From positions 248,001-312,000 of the forward strand of contig NZ_JACHIG010000003.1 of NCBI RefSeq assembly GCF_014203095.1: a DNA stretch of 64,000 bases, written 5' to 3'. The notes under the pieces are model-generated. The model was not told where the DNA came from and made no database searches. It worked only from the letters and a program-made list of their open reading frames with translations. Shown here in pieces: positions 47,810-56,531 of the stretch. A program made the position numbers and the translations under genes. Origin of the DNA: Prosthecobacter vanneervenii (GTDB lineage: Bacteria > Verrucomicrobiota > Verrucomicrobiia > Verrucomicrobiales > Verrucomicrobiaceae). The first letter of the stretch is position 1; the number at the start of each line of letters is the position of its first letter.

Positions 47810-48319
47810 CTAACAGTCTCGCAAATCAGCCTCATAGGCCTCTCTCAATTTGCGGTTTTTGATCTGCCCCTTCTGGCAATAGGGGCAGCCACAGGGCTTC
47901 CTTCCGTCGGAATGTGACTCAGGATAATAACGCCAGCCAGTCACCTGGTCAGGCGTGTATATCCGCGTGATGTTTTTCGCGGGAATAGAAGCTGAAAAAA
48001 TGACTTCGAGCCCAAGTCCCGTGGTGTGCTCCATGAATATACGCACTGACTCCCCAGCAGTCGTTTCGATGTGTTCTTCGTTATAGCGCCCAACGGATAC
48101 CGGCATGTCGTCATCCACACGGAATTGCACAGCGGATATGGTTCGGATACCCCTGCGTTTCAGCTCACGAAGCCATTGATGCGACTGATAATAATTCTGA
48201 AGCACGGGTGTGGCGAATACGGCTTTTTTGCTCCTGCCAAAAATCTCGGCAGCTTTGATTCTACCCTTTTTGATCATGCTGATTTCACGATCATCGGCGA
48301 GATGTACAAATTGAGGCAT
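47810..48319 (-). CDS. Small protein of unknown function, possible ADP-ribosyltransferase-like fold
   Basis: 169 residues. The start MPQFVHLADDREISMIKKGRIKA has the H-x-x-x-x-x-x-x-I-x-x-x-G layout seen at the N-terminus of RNA 2'-phosphotransferase/DarT-like proteins; later come YYQSHQWLRELKRRG, VSVGRYNEEH, and a CGCPYCQKG cysteine cluster near the C-terminus. I recall similar small proteins of unknown role in several bacterial genomes; enzymatic fold is a guess. Base composition is visibly lower in GC than the neighbours, suggesting transfer. It runs tail-to-tail with the M60 gene. Confidence 0.6.
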   Translation of the reverse strand: MPQFVHLADDREISMIKKGRIKAAEIFGRSKKAVFATPVLQNYYQSHQWLRELKRRGIRTISAVQFRVDDDMPVSVGRYNEEHIETTAGESVRIFMEHTTGLGLEVIFSASIPAKNITRIYTPDQVTGWRYYPESHSDGRKPCGCPYCQKGQIKNRKLREAYEADLRDC

Positions 48320-48335
48320 GCGAGCGAATCAAACA

Positions 48336-48425
48336 TCACTTGGCCAACGCCGCACATACAATCTCTGCGTCATTGCGTATGAATATGCATTGACTGGCAA
48401 AAGGTAGATGTGGGCACCGAAGGGG
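48336..48425 (-). pseudogene. Decayed 3' end of a PQQ/BamB-like propeller gene
   Basis: The minus strand reads FASQCIFIRNDAEIVCAALAK then stop, matching the C-terminus of the intact propeller gene just upstream (FANKCVFMRNDEEIICASLAK then stop), including the exact stop position. The matching DNA fades out beyond about 48425 and there is no full gene. It is thus the surviving tail of a duplicate, sitting between the low-GC gene and repeat B. Shown motif parts are short excerpts of a 21-codon match. Confidence 0.75.
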
Positions 48426-48505
48426 ATGTGAGGTGGGAGGGTGAACTGCATGTGCGAATGGCCTGTTTCGATGGGTTGCGCGGAGGGATTGGGAGGAGAG
48501 CGGGC

Positions 48506-48557
48506 GATGGATGGCGCGAGCCGCACAGAGGACTGTGCGGACCACTATGCTGGCGCC
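48506..48557. repeat. Dispersed repeat B, copy 2
   Basis: About 52 bases nearly identical to 40936-40988, with the same CCGCACAG/CTGTGCGG inverted repeat and ACCACTATGCTGGCGC flank; the loop is one base shorter. It lies 3' of the propeller gene. Confidence 0.75.
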
Positions 48558-48597
48558 CTTTGCGGAGGCTGTGGGTGATTAGCCAATCGGCAGCTGA

Positions 48598-49917
48598 TCA
48601 CTTCGCCAGGGAGGCGCAGATGATTTCTTCGTCGTTGCGCATGAAGACGCACTTGTTTGCGAAAGCGGGGTGGGACCAGACGACGGGGCGGCGGGGATCG
48701 GTGGTGGTGGGTTTGAGGAGATGGGCGCGACCGATCTCCTCGTAACCTTTGGGGGAGAGCTTTGCGATGATGAGGTCGCCCTGTTCATTGGCGAGGAAGA
48801 AGCGGTCGGCGTTTTTGATGATGAAGGCATTGGCCCAGCGGACGAGCGGGCCGCCGGTGGTGGCAGCCATGCTCTCCCAGAGGCGCTCTCCAGTTTCGAG
48901 CTTGAGGCAGCGGAGCTGGCCGTAGCTGCAGACGCCGTAGATGTGGCCGTCCTGAATGAAGGGGGTGCTGATGAGGCTGTGGAGGGTGTCGGTGTTTTTT
49001 TCGCTGAAGCTTTTGCCTTCCCACAGCAGCGTGGCCTCGGGCTTGGAGGCGTCGAGCTTGAAGCATTTGGAGCTGGTGTAGAAGGAGGTGAAGAAGAGGA
49101 GATCGCCAGCGAGGCGTGGGGTCGGAACGGTGAGGCCGAAGCGCACCTCCCAGGGATGGGACCAGAAGACTTTGCCGGTAGCGGGATCGAGGGAGTTCAC
49201 GGCCTGCGGATGCCAGAGGATGAGCTGCCTGGTGCCGCCGGCCTCGATGATGATGGGTGAGCCGTAGCCGGGCTCGCGTGCGTCGAGGGCGCGCCAGAGC
49301 TCCTTGCCGGTGTCTTTGTCGAAGGCAACGGCGACGCTGCCGGGTCCGCCGCAGAGGCAGAGCAAACGCTGGCCGTCGAGCAGCGGATGACCGGAGAAGC
49401 CCCACATGGGAGTCTTGGCGCCGTATTCGGATTTGAAGTCGTGCGACCAGAGGACTTTGCCGGTGGCGGCATCGAGGCAGAGGAGGTTCCCCTCCGCGCC
49501 AAGGGTCCACACTTTGCCGCCGCTGACGAGCGGGGTGCAGCGCGGACCGGTGGAGTAGCTCATGGTGTAGGTGCAGTCGTAGCGATGCTCCCAGATGACG
49601 GAACCTGATTTGGCATCGAGGCAGAGGACGCGCTCGGTGCCGGGAATGAGGCCGCGGGCGAAGGCATTGCCGGGGACGCTGGCTTTGTCCGCGACCTGGC
49701 GGTCCATGAGATAGACTTTGCCATCGGCCACGGCCGGGCCGGTGTAGCCGCCGCCGATTTTTGCGCGCCAGAGGACGGGAGGGCCGCCGGCTGGAAAGGT
49801 GTCGATGATGCCGGATTCGCGCCAGACGGAGTCCCGCTGAGGGCCGAGCCACTGGGGCCAGTCGTCGGCATGAAGTGCTGCGGTGAACAGGAGAAGGAAC
49901 AGGCTGAAGGTGCGCAT
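48598..49917 (-). CDS. Secreted PQQ-binding-like beta-propeller (BamB-like) protein
   Basis: 439 residues from the ATG at 49917 (a TTG two codons earlier is less likely). It has a signal peptide (LFLLLFTAALHA) and then DDWPQWLGPQRDSVW, the classic start of PQQ-like repeat proteins of PVC bacteria. Repeated blades of the type CLDAKSGSVIWEH, CLDAATGKVLWSH, SLDPATGKVFWSH build an eight-bladed propeller. Probably a periplasmic binding or scaffold protein; no quinoprotein catalytic residues are evident. Its C-terminus has a decayed copy 170 bases downstream. Confidence 0.85.
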   Translation of the reverse strand: MRTFSLFLLLFTAALHADDWPQWLGPQRDSVWRESGIIDTFPAGGPPVLWRAKIGGGYTGPAVADGKVYLMDRQVADKASVPGNAFARGLIPGTERVLCLDAKSGSVIWEHRYDCTYTMSYSTGPRCTPLVSGGKVWTLGAEGNLLCLDAATGKVLWSHDFKSEYGAKTPMWGFSGHPLLDGQRLLCLCGGPGSVAVAFDKDTGKELWRALDAREPGYGSPIIIEAGGTRQLILWHPQAVNSLDPATGKVFWSHPWEVRFGLTVPTPRLAGDLLFFTSFYTSSKCFKLDASKPEATLLWEGKSFSEKNTDTLHSLISTPFIQDGHIYGVCSYGQLRCLKLETGERLWESMAATTGGPLVRWANAFIIKNADRFFLANEQGDLIIAKLSPKGYEEIGRAHLLKPTTTDPRRPVVWSHPAFANKCVFMRNDEEIICASLAK

Positions 49918-49984
49918 GGACAAACAAACTCACCACCCGGATTCATGTTGCAGAGAATCTGGCAGCCCGCAGGTTTGGTGCATT

Positions 49985-50911
49985 ATGCTGAACCTGCCCG
50001 CCCCCCAACGCCTGCACGGTCTCGTGACGGCCACGCACACGCCCTTTCATCCCGATGGTGCACTCAATCTTGATGTGGTGGAGAAGCAGGCTGCTTTTCT
50101 ACAGAGCAAGGGGGTGAACCTTGTGTTCATCGGCGGCAGCACGGGAGAGAGCCATTCGCTGACGCTGGAGGAAAGGCTGCTGCTGGCGAAATGCTGGATG
50201 GCGGTGACGAAGGGCAGCGAGATGCGGGTGGTGGTGCATGTGGGAGCGAACTGTGTCGCGGATGCGAAGACCCTGGCGGAGCAGGCGGAGGAACTGGGGG
50301 CGGCGGCGATCGCGGCGCTGACACCGATGTATTTCAAACCGAAGAATGTGGAGATGCTGGTGGAGACGATGGGGCAGATCGCGGCGGCGGCGCCGGAAAC
50401 GCCTTTCTACTACTATGACATTCCTTCGATGACGGGAGTGAACCTGCCGGTGCCCGAATTTCTGCGTCAGGCGCGTGAGCGCATTCCGAACCTGGCGGGA
50501 GTGAAATTTACGAACCCGGACCTGATGGCGTACCAGTACTGCCTGCGAGCTGATGGTGGAGCGTGGGATGTGCCGTTTGGCTGCGATGAGCACATGCTGG
50601 GTGCGCTGGCGATGGGCGCGAAGGGAGCGGTGGGAAGCGGATTCAACTTTGCGGCGCCGATTTACTCGCGGCTGCTGGCGGCGTTTGCGCAGAATGATTT
50701 TGCAGCGGCGCGGGTGGAGCAGTTCCGCGGGGTGCAGATCATCAGTGCGCTGGCGAGCTATGGCTACATGGGTGCGGCCAAGGCGGTGATGAGCATGCTG
50801 GGCGTAGATGTGGGACCTGCACGACTGCCGAACAACACGCTGACACCTGCACAGAAAGACAAGCTGCATGGCGAGCTGGAGGCCATGGGGTTCTTTGAGT
50901 GGGTGAAGTGA
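49985..50911 (+). CDS. DapA/NanA-family lyase, likely N-acetylneuraminate lyase
   Basis: 308 residues from the ATG at 49985. The TIM-barrel aldolase motifs are present: IGGSTGES (usually GTTGE), YYYDIPSMTGV with Tyr144, and Schiff-base Lys174 in GVKFTNPD. The family cleaves or builds 2-keto acids; the YDIPSMTG/VKFTNPD combination is closer to N-acetylneuraminate lyases than to dihydrodipicolinate synthases. The sialate O-acetylesterase and MFS genes nearby support sialic acid use, though the exact substrate is inferred. Confidence 0.8.
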   Translation: MLNLPAPQRLHGLVTATHTPFHPDGALNLDVVEKQAAFLQSKGVNLVFIGGSTGESHSLTLEERLLLAKCWMAVTKGSEMRVVVHVGANCVADAKTLAEQAEELGAAAIAALTPMYFKPKNVEMLVETMGQIAAAAPETPFYYYDIPSMTGVNLPVPEFLRQARERIPNLAGVKFTNPDLMAYQYCLRADGGAWDVPFGCDEHMLGALAMGAKGAVGSGFNFAAPIYSRLLAAFAQNDFAAARVEQFRGVQIISALASYGYMGAAKAVMSMLGVDVGPARLPNNTLTPAQKDKLHGELEAMGFFEWVK

Positions 50912-50918
50912 CCCGAAC

Positions 50919-51845
50919 TCAACGTGTGACGCGGAGCAGCGGTGTGGGCAGATGCTCGCTGGTCAGCCAGAGGGTGCGGCTGTCGGTGTCGTAGCAGACG
51001 CCTTCGAGCTGGCGGAGCATGTCGGGCTCGATACGGATGGGGGGCTGCGACAGGGCCTCAGAGAGCGGCTTGCCCTTGGGGAGCTGCCATTCGTAGAGGC
51101 TGCTGTAGGTGGCGACGACCATGCGGGTACCATCTGGAGAAAAGCAGGCGGCGGTGGTCATGCAGTTGTCATGCGGGCGCTTTCCTGCGCGGATGAGCTG
51201 AGGGAAGGTCAGGTCGACGACCTTTTCCAAGGTCATGCTGACCTTGGGCTGCAGTGGCTGCGGGAAGGCGTAGAGGGCGCATTTGCCGTCGTCGCTCTTG
51301 GTGAGGACGTAGAGGCGGCGGGTCTGTGGGTGGACGAGGAGGCTTTCGGCGTTCTGATGGCCGTCGGGATAATTGGCACGCCAGATGACCGGCTCTGCGG
51401 TCTCGGTTTCTTCGACGGACTGGCCGGGAGCGCGGATGGCGGGCTCGGGGATCTGATAGACCTGGATGGTGGAGCGGATGAAGAAGTTGTCGCCAATGTC
51501 GCCGATGAAGAGCGTGGGGGTGCCGTCCGAGTCCTGGCCGGAGGCGATGTCCTCCCAGTCAAAGTTGGCGGCATCGCGCACACGCACTTTGGCGCGGGTT
51601 TTTCCGCTGCGGTCGATGGCGAAGACACAGGGCTCTCCGCCGGAGTCGTTCATGGTCCAGAAGACCGAGGGATCGCGAATGCCGAGAGCGAGCCCGGAGC
51701 TTTCGTTGATGCGCTTGTCCTCAAGGATGGCGACCTGCGTGCTTTTGCTGGGAACGGACTTCTCAGGCCATGGCTCCGAGCTCTGCACCCGAGAGGCGGA
51801 AAGGCCCGCGAGAAGGAGCACAAGCTGGAGCAGGGCGGCTTTCAT
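50919..51845 (-). CDS. Secreted propeller-like protein of unknown function
   Basis: 308 residues with a signal peptide (LLQLVLLLAGLSASRVQS). The body has alternating strand patterns, with INESSGLALGIRDPSVFWTMNDSGG, NFDWEDIASG, LFIGDIGDN, HQNAESLLV, TRRLYVLTK and LRQLEGVCYDT, resembling a calcium-binding or esterase-like beta-propeller. It is encoded 7 bases from the convergent lyase stop and 6 bases downstream of the amidase gene, so it is probably co-transcribed with the amidase. I do not recognise a named family. Confidence 0.65.
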   Translation of the reverse strand: MKAALLQLVLLLAGLSASRVQSSEPWPEKSVPSKSTQVAILEDKRINESSGLALGIRDPSVFWTMNDSGGEPCVFAIDRSGKTRAKVRVRDAANFDWEDIASGQDSDGTPTLFIGDIGDNFFIRSTIQVYQIPEPAIRAPGQSVEETETAEPVIWRANYPDGHQNAESLLVHPQTRRLYVLTKSDDGKCALYAFPQPLQPKVSMTLEKVVDLTFPQLIRAGKRPHDNCMTTAACFSPDGTRMVVATYSSLYEWQLPKGKPLSEALSQPPIRIEPDMLRQLEGVCYDTDSRTLWLTSEHLPTPLLRVTR

Positions 51846-51851
51846 GGCAGG

Positions 51852-52580
51852 TCAGCCCAAGGGGGTGGCAGGACCTGCCAGCATGCGGTTGTAGTGGAAC
51901 TGCACGCGGCCCTGGAACCAGCGCCAGGTCTGCCCGGGCCTGCCGCGCTCGAGCAGGAAATGCGGGCAGTCTTTGTGCAGCGGAGAAACGCCATAGCGCG
52001 GCCAGTGGTAATGCGGGACGACATTGCTGAGGGGGATGTCGTAGGCGCGCATGAGGTAAGCGGCGAGGCGGGCGGTGCGGTCGATGGTGAGAGCGATGTC
52101 GTTGCCGTTGTGTTCGCACATCTCGATGCCGATGCTGTAGTTGTTTCCGACGCCGTCGAAGTCAGCGTGCTCTCCCTGCTCACGGCAGGGGAGGTGCTGG
52201 ATGGCTACATCGTCCTGGACGGTGAAGTGCCAGGTGAGGAAGCCGATGCGGTTGCCACCTTTGCGCTTGGGGGCGCGGAGCGCGCCACGCTTGAGCGCGA
52301 GGGCGTGCTGGTAGGCATTGCCGGTGTAGTTTTGAGTACTGTGGATGGTGATGTAGCGCGGCTTCATGGGCCGGTAGTAGCGGCGGCCCACGGTGCCAGC
52401 GGGGATGATGTCGAGCTTGACGTGTGTCTCGGCGAGCAGCTGGTCTGGAGTCAGCACGCCATGAGGCACGGGGGCGAATCGCGACTCCCAGCGCGCGACG
52501 CGCGAGCCGTCATATGTGGCGCAGGCAACGACGATGCAAGCGAGGGCCAGTGGAAGGAGAAGTGCGACGTATCTGCGCAT
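51852..52580 (-). CDS. N-acetylmuramoyl-L-alanine amidase, lipoprotein (Amidase_2)
   Basis: 242 residues from the ATG at 52580, which gives a lipoprotein signal (LLPLALACIVVAC) lost if the longer start is used. The amidase_2 fold shows YITIHSTQNY (zinc His), FTVQDDVAIQHLP and IGIEMCEHNGND, with a later HKDCPHFLL zinc-binding end. It cuts the bond between muramic acid and the peptide, or a related substrate, in the periplasm. It is transcribed divergently from the MFS gene and ahead of the propeller-like gene. Confidence 0.88.
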   Translation of the reverse strand: MRRYVALLLPLALACIVVACATYDGSRVARWESRFAPVPHGVLTPDQLLAETHVKLDIIPAGTVGRRYYRPMKPRYITIHSTQNYTGNAYQHALALKRGALRAPKRKGGNRIGFLTWHFTVQDDVAIQHLPCREQGEHADFDGVGNNYSIGIEMCEHNGNDIALTIDRTARLAAYLMRAYDIPLSNVVPHYHWPRYGVSPLHKDCPHFLLERGRPGQTWRWFQGRVQFHYNRMLAGPATPLG

Positions 52581-52764
52581 GAGACTTTGTAGTGGGCCGA
52601 AGCTCAAAATTCAACGCGCATGTTGAAGCAACCCGGAATTTAAAAGGCTGAAAGTTCAGCCACTGAAGCCGAGATCCGTGAAAGAATCTGACTCCCTGCG
52701 GCGGCATGAATCGTGTGAATTCGGGATTGTCATCCCGCCGCACGTCATTCAACATCCGCGCTTC

Positions 52765-54150
52765 ATGAGCACCCCGTCCATTCCCGATTCCACCGCTCCC
52801 TGGTACAAGCAGCTGACCGGCTACCACTGGTTTGTCCTGATTGTGGCCTCAGCCGCATGGTTCTTTGACTGCCTGGACCAGCGCCTGTTCTCACTGGCCC
52901 GTGTTCCCGCGCTGGTGGAGCTGATGAAGCTGCCGCCGACGAATCCTGATCTGCAGGCCTTTGGCAAGGTGGTCACGGCCTGCTTTCTGATCGGCTGGGG
53001 TGTGGGGGGACTGATCTTTGGAGCGCTGGGAGACAAGTATGGACGCGCCCGGATGCTGACGCTGACGATTCTGATCTACTCCGCCTTCACCGGCCTGAGC
53101 TACTTCAGCAAGACCAAGCTCGACTTCACCATCTTCCGCTTCCTGACGGGGATCGGCGTGGGTGGTGTTTTTGGCCTGGCGGTGGCCTTGATCGCTGAAA
53201 CGGTGCCCAATGGTGCACGCACGCAGTGCCTGGGGCTGCTGCAAATCCTGTCCACGATCGGCAACATCACGGCCGGCTTTGCCAAGATCGGCATCGACTC
53301 CCTGGAAGCGAGCCACACCATCACCGCCGGGTCCGGCTGGCGCTGGATGTTCCTGATCGGAGCGGCACCTGCGCTGATGATCATCTTCACCCGCGGCTAC
53401 CTGAAAGAGCCTGCCTCCTGGCAGCACCTGAAGGACACGAATCAACTGCCCAAGGGCAGCATTCTGGCCCCATATGCGAGCCTGCTGGCCAGCGCGCGGT
53501 GGCGCAAGAACCTGCTCGTGGGCGCGGTGATCGCGAGCACGGGCGTGGTGGGACTCTGGGCCATCGGCGAGTATGCGGTGGACCTGCAGAAGGTGGCCTT
53601 TAAGCAGTACTTTGAAAAGGCGGGAACGGCCCCTGACAAGATCGCGGCGGAAGTGAACAACGCGATCTCCGTGGCGTATCTCTGGAACATGATGGGTGCG
53701 GCGGTGGGGATGACGCTTTTCACGAACGTGGCCAAGCTGGGGCGCCGACTGGCCTTCTTCCTGGGATTCAGCGCCGCGCTGACCGCGACCTTCCTGGTTT
53801 ACTGGAAGATGAGCGATCCGATCTCCGCCCGCTGGATGATGTTCCTGATGGGCACGGCGCAGCTGAGCGTGTTTGCCGGTTTTGCCATCTACCTGCCTGA
53901 GCTCTTCCCGAGCAAGCTGCGCAGCACGGGCACGAGCTTCTGCTACAACCTGGGCCGCTTTGCCGCTGCTGGTGGCAGCTTCTTCTCCGCGACGCTGACT
54001 TCGGGAGTCTATGGCAAATTTGCTGCCCAGGACCCTGCGCTGCCTCTGCGCTACGCAGCCATGACGATGTGCGTGATCTTCCTGCTGGGCATTTTCATCC
54101 TGCCATTTGCACCTGAAACCAAGGGCAAACCGTTGCCTGAGGACGACTGA
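52765..54150 (+). CDS. MFS transporter, sugar/organic acid type
   Basis: 461 residues from the ATG at 52765. Twelve helices; the loop 2-3 signature is GALGDKYGRARML and a repeat-like GVGGVFGLAVALIAE follows in the first half. The second half includes YLPELFPSKLRSTGTSFCYN, typical of sugar/sialate/aromatic-acid porters such as NanT relatives. Lying between the amidase and lyase genes and a small conserved protein, sialic acid or another glycan product is a reasonable substrate. Substrate is inference. Confidence 0.8.
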   Translation: MSTPSIPDSTAPWYKQLTGYHWFVLIVASAAWFFDCLDQRLFSLARVPALVELMKLPPTNPDLQAFGKVVTACFLIGWGVGGLIFGALGDKYGRARMLTLTILIYSAFTGLSYFSKTKLDFTIFRFLTGIGVGGVFGLAVALIAETVPNGARTQCLGLLQILSTIGNITAGFAKIGIDSLEASHTITAGSGWRWMFLIGAAPALMIIFTRGYLKEPASWQHLKDTNQLPKGSILAPYASLLASARWRKNLLVGAVIASTGVVGLWAIGEYAVDLQKVAFKQYFEKAGTAPDKIAAEVNNAISVAYLWNMMGAAVGMTLFTNVAKLGRRLAFFLGFSAALTATFLVYWKMSDPISARWMMFLMGTAQLSVFAGFAIYLPELFPSKLRSTGTSFCYNLGRFAAAGGSFFSATLTSGVYGKFAAQDPALPLRYAAMTMCVIFLLGIFILPFAPETKGKPLPEDD

Positions 54151-54151
54151 A

Positions 54152-54436
54152 ATGACCGCTGCCGAACTCAAGACCACCACGCAGGCTGCAGCGGAGGCGA
54201 TTTCGCCGGAGGCGCTGGCGCTGTGGCATGCCAAGCAGGGTAACTGGGATGCCGCGCACAACATCGCGCAGGACATTCATACGAAGATGGGCTCGTGGAT
54301 TCATGCGCTGCTGCATGTGATCGAAGGGGACCAATGGAATGCGGACTACTGGTTTGCGAAAGCCGGGAAGCCCTCTCACGGACCGAAGGAGATTGACAAA
54401 CTTTGGGACGAAATCGCCGGTGTTGTGCTATCTTGA
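54152..54436 (+). CDS. Small conserved protein of unknown function
   Basis: 94 residues from the ATG at 54152, which directly follows the MFS stop; a longer start would read back into that gene. Helical and soluble: ALALWHAKQGNWDAAHNIAQDIHTKMGSWIHALLHVIEGD and NADYWFAKAGKPSHG, with a TPR-like feel and conserved His and Trp residues. It is coupled to the MFS transporter and lies 10 bases before argA. No function can be given. Confidence 0.7.
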   Translation: MTAAELKTTTQAAAEAISPEALALWHAKQGNWDAAHNIAQDIHTKMGSWIHALLHVIEGDQWNADYWFAKAGKPSHGPKEIDKLWDEIAGVVLS

Positions 54437-54446
54437 CGGCCAGGCA

Positions 54447-55766
54447 GTGAATACCAACAACGACCCCGCCAAACCCCTCCAGCGTTTCGAAGACCTGCGC
54501 GGCATCCTGCGCTATGTGCCGCAGTTCAGGCAGCGTGTCTTCGTGATCGCCTTTGACGGTGCGCTGATGACGCAGCCGGGATTTGCGAGCCTGCTGCAGG
54601 ACGTGGCGGTGCTGCAGTCCCTGAACATCGAGGTGGTGCTGGTGTTTGGTGCACGGGCGCAGATCCGGACGCTGGCGGAGAAACGGGGCGTGCCCCTGAG
54701 CAATGACGACGGCATGGGCCGCACGGATGCCGCCGGACTGGAAATAGCCAAAGAAGCCGTGATGCGGCAGTGCAGCGACCTGATGGCCGACCTGACCGCG
54801 CTGGAAATGCCGGTGGCGATTTCCAATGCGCTGGCGGTGCATCCTGCGGGAGTGATCGACGGCATCGACCTGGAGTACACGGGCCGCATTGAGCGCGTGG
54901 ATGAGGAGTCTCTGCGTGCGCTGCTGAAGGCGGACATCATCCCAATCGTGCCGCCGCTGGGCTATGACGGACGCGGTGCCACGCTGCGGCTGAACTCCGA
55001 CGCGGTGGCGGTGGAAGTGGCGATAGCGCTGAAGGCGGCGAAGGTGATCTTTGTGGCGGAGTCCGGCATCACGGCGACGGATGGCACGCGGCTGGAGCAG
55101 CTCTCTGTGGCGGAGGCCCGTGAGATCCACAAGCGCAAGGAGGCAAGGCATGACGTGAGCATGCTCTCGAAGCTGAAGTATGCCGCCCTGGCCTGCCAGG
55201 AAGGCGTGCCGCGTGTGCACATCGTGGATGGCACGCAGGACGAGGCGCTGCTGGCGGAACTCTTCTCCAATGAAGGCGTGGGCACGATGATCCATGCCGA
55301 CGACTACCAACAGATCCGGAAGGCACGTGCCTCGGATGTGCCTGCGCTGCTCTCGATGATGCAGCAGAGCGTGGACGATGCGGCGCTGGTGCCGAGAAGC
55401 CGCGATGAGATCCAGTCCCGGATCAAAGACTTCTTTGTGTTTGAGCTCGACGGCAATCCGGTCGGCTCTGTGGCGGTGCATACCTACGAGGAGGATGGCC
55501 GAAAGATCGCGGAGCTGGCGTGCCTGTTTGTGCGGCGGTCACACAAGAACAAGAATCACGGGCGCAAGCTGGTGGCCTTTGCCGAGGAGCAGGCGCGGCA
55601 GAGAGGGTGCGAGGTGCTCTTTGCGCTGAGCACCCAGGCGTTCCGCTTCTTTGAGGAAAAGATGGGCTACACCGTGTCCGGACCTGATGCACTGCCGCTG
55701 AGCCGGCGTGAGAAGTATGACAAGAGCGGGCGGAACTCGAAGGTGCTGGTGAAGGCGCTGAAGTAG
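54447..55766 (+). CDS. argA: N-acetylglutamate synthase (amino-acid N-acetyltransferase)
   Basis: 439 residues, the usual ArgA size. The first 290 residues form an amino-acid-kinase-like domain (VFGARAQIRTLAEKRG; RGATLRLNSDAVAVEVA); the C-terminal 140 residues are a GNAT acetyltransferase with RKARASDVPALLSMMQQ and CLFVRRSHKNKNHGRKLV, the acetyl-CoA-binding loop. It makes N-acetylglutamate, the first step of arginine synthesis. I chose the GTG at 54447, which starts just after the preceding stop; ATG alternatives lie inside the previous gene. Confidence 0.92.
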   Translation: MNTNNDPAKPLQRFEDLRGILRYVPQFRQRVFVIAFDGALMTQPGFASLLQDVAVLQSLNIEVVLVFGARAQIRTLAEKRGVPLSNDDGMGRTDAAGLEIAKEAVMRQCSDLMADLTALEMPVAISNALAVHPAGVIDGIDLEYTGRIERVDEESLRALLKADIIPIVPPLGYDGRGATLRLNSDAVAVEVAIALKAAKVIFVAESGITATDGTRLEQLSVAEAREIHKRKEARHDVSMLSKLKYAALACQEGVPRVHIVDGTQDEALLAELFSNEGVGTMIHADDYQQIRKARASDVPALLSMMQQSVDDAALVPRSRDEIQSRIKDFFVFELDGNPVGSVAVHTYEEDGRKIAELACLFVRRSHKNKNHGRKLVAFAEEQARQRGCEVLFALSTQAFRFFEEKMGYTVSGPDALPLSRREKYDKSGRNSKVLVKALK

Positions 55767-55805
55767 TGCGGGTTTCAGACCTGGTCTGAATACCTTGTTG
55801 AAAAC

Positions 55806-55856
55806 GCTGGGCGATGTGGATGCGTGAGGGATCGGGACGATCCCCCTCCTCCAGAG
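55806..55856. repeat. Dispersed repeat A, copy 2
   Basis: 51 bases matching 40852-40902 with four mismatches, including the GGGATCG/CGATCCC palindrome. It lies between the convergent argA and small membrane-protein genes. Confidence 0.8.
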
Positions 55857-55897
55857 CGCTGGGTGGAACGAAATCCCCCTTCTTCGTGAGCTGATCT

Positions 55898-56476
55898 CTA
55901 ATCGACGCGCTGCGCCTGGGAATAGGCGAGGGCGTTTTCGGTGATGGCGATGGCTTTATCTTGAAGCTTTTCGCCGATGTAGCGCTGCTGGAATTCGACG
56001 CGGCATTTGAGGCTGCCCTGGGCAAAAACCACCCAGAACTCGGTGGATTTGATGCGCTTTGAGGCGCTGGTGGCGTCTGCCCAGGCATAAAGCGCGGAGC
56101 CGCTGCGCGACACCTGATGCACGCCCTGAGCGGTGAGTGTGACTGAGTAGCCCTGAGACTGCCAGCCCAACCAGCCAAGAGCCGCGCCAAGCACCAGAAG
56201 GAAGCCGCCGAGGGCAAGGCTAGGGGCGATGACCTTGATGCGGCCGAAGAATCCAGCATTGCCGAACTCCATGGCGAAGAATTTGGTGCGTGCGTACATG
56301 GTTTTTACCAAGACCCATGCTGCGATAAGCAGCAGCGGCCCGCCGATCAGGAGCGGGTAGGTGTACTGGTAGCCGACCATGAGCTTGATGCCATTGCCGA
56401 CATCAACGCCCTTGGTGAGATAGGGCGAAAAATCCACCGCATGGGGGAGATCGAGAAGAAAGGACAGCGGATTCAT
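55898..56476 (-). CDS. Membrane protein of unknown function
   Basis: 192 residues. Two transmembrane helices are clear (about 40-58, LLIGGPLLLIAAWVLVKTM, and about 83-105, APSLALGGFLLVLGAALGWLGW), with a soluble C-terminal part containing FWVVFAQGSLKCRVEFQQ and KAIAITENAL. The end resembles the soluble portion of small conserved membrane proteins with a PH-like fold, but no family is certain. Monocistronic; a repeat A copy lies 41 bases after its stop. Confidence 0.65.
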   Translation of the reverse strand: MNPLSFLLDLPHAVDFSPYLTKGVDVGNGIKLMVGYQYTYPLLIGGPLLLIAAWVLVKTMYARTKFFAMEFGNAGFFGRIKVIAPSLALGGFLLVLGAALGWLGWQSQGYSVTLTAQGVHQVSRSGSALYAWADATSASKRIKSTEFWVVFAQGSLKCRVEFQQRYIGEKLQDKAIAITENALAYSQAQRVD

Positions 56477-56531
56477 GAAATCGAGGTGATGCGATTAAAC
56501 TCGTCCGCCGCCCTTCAGGTCAAGCCCTGCT

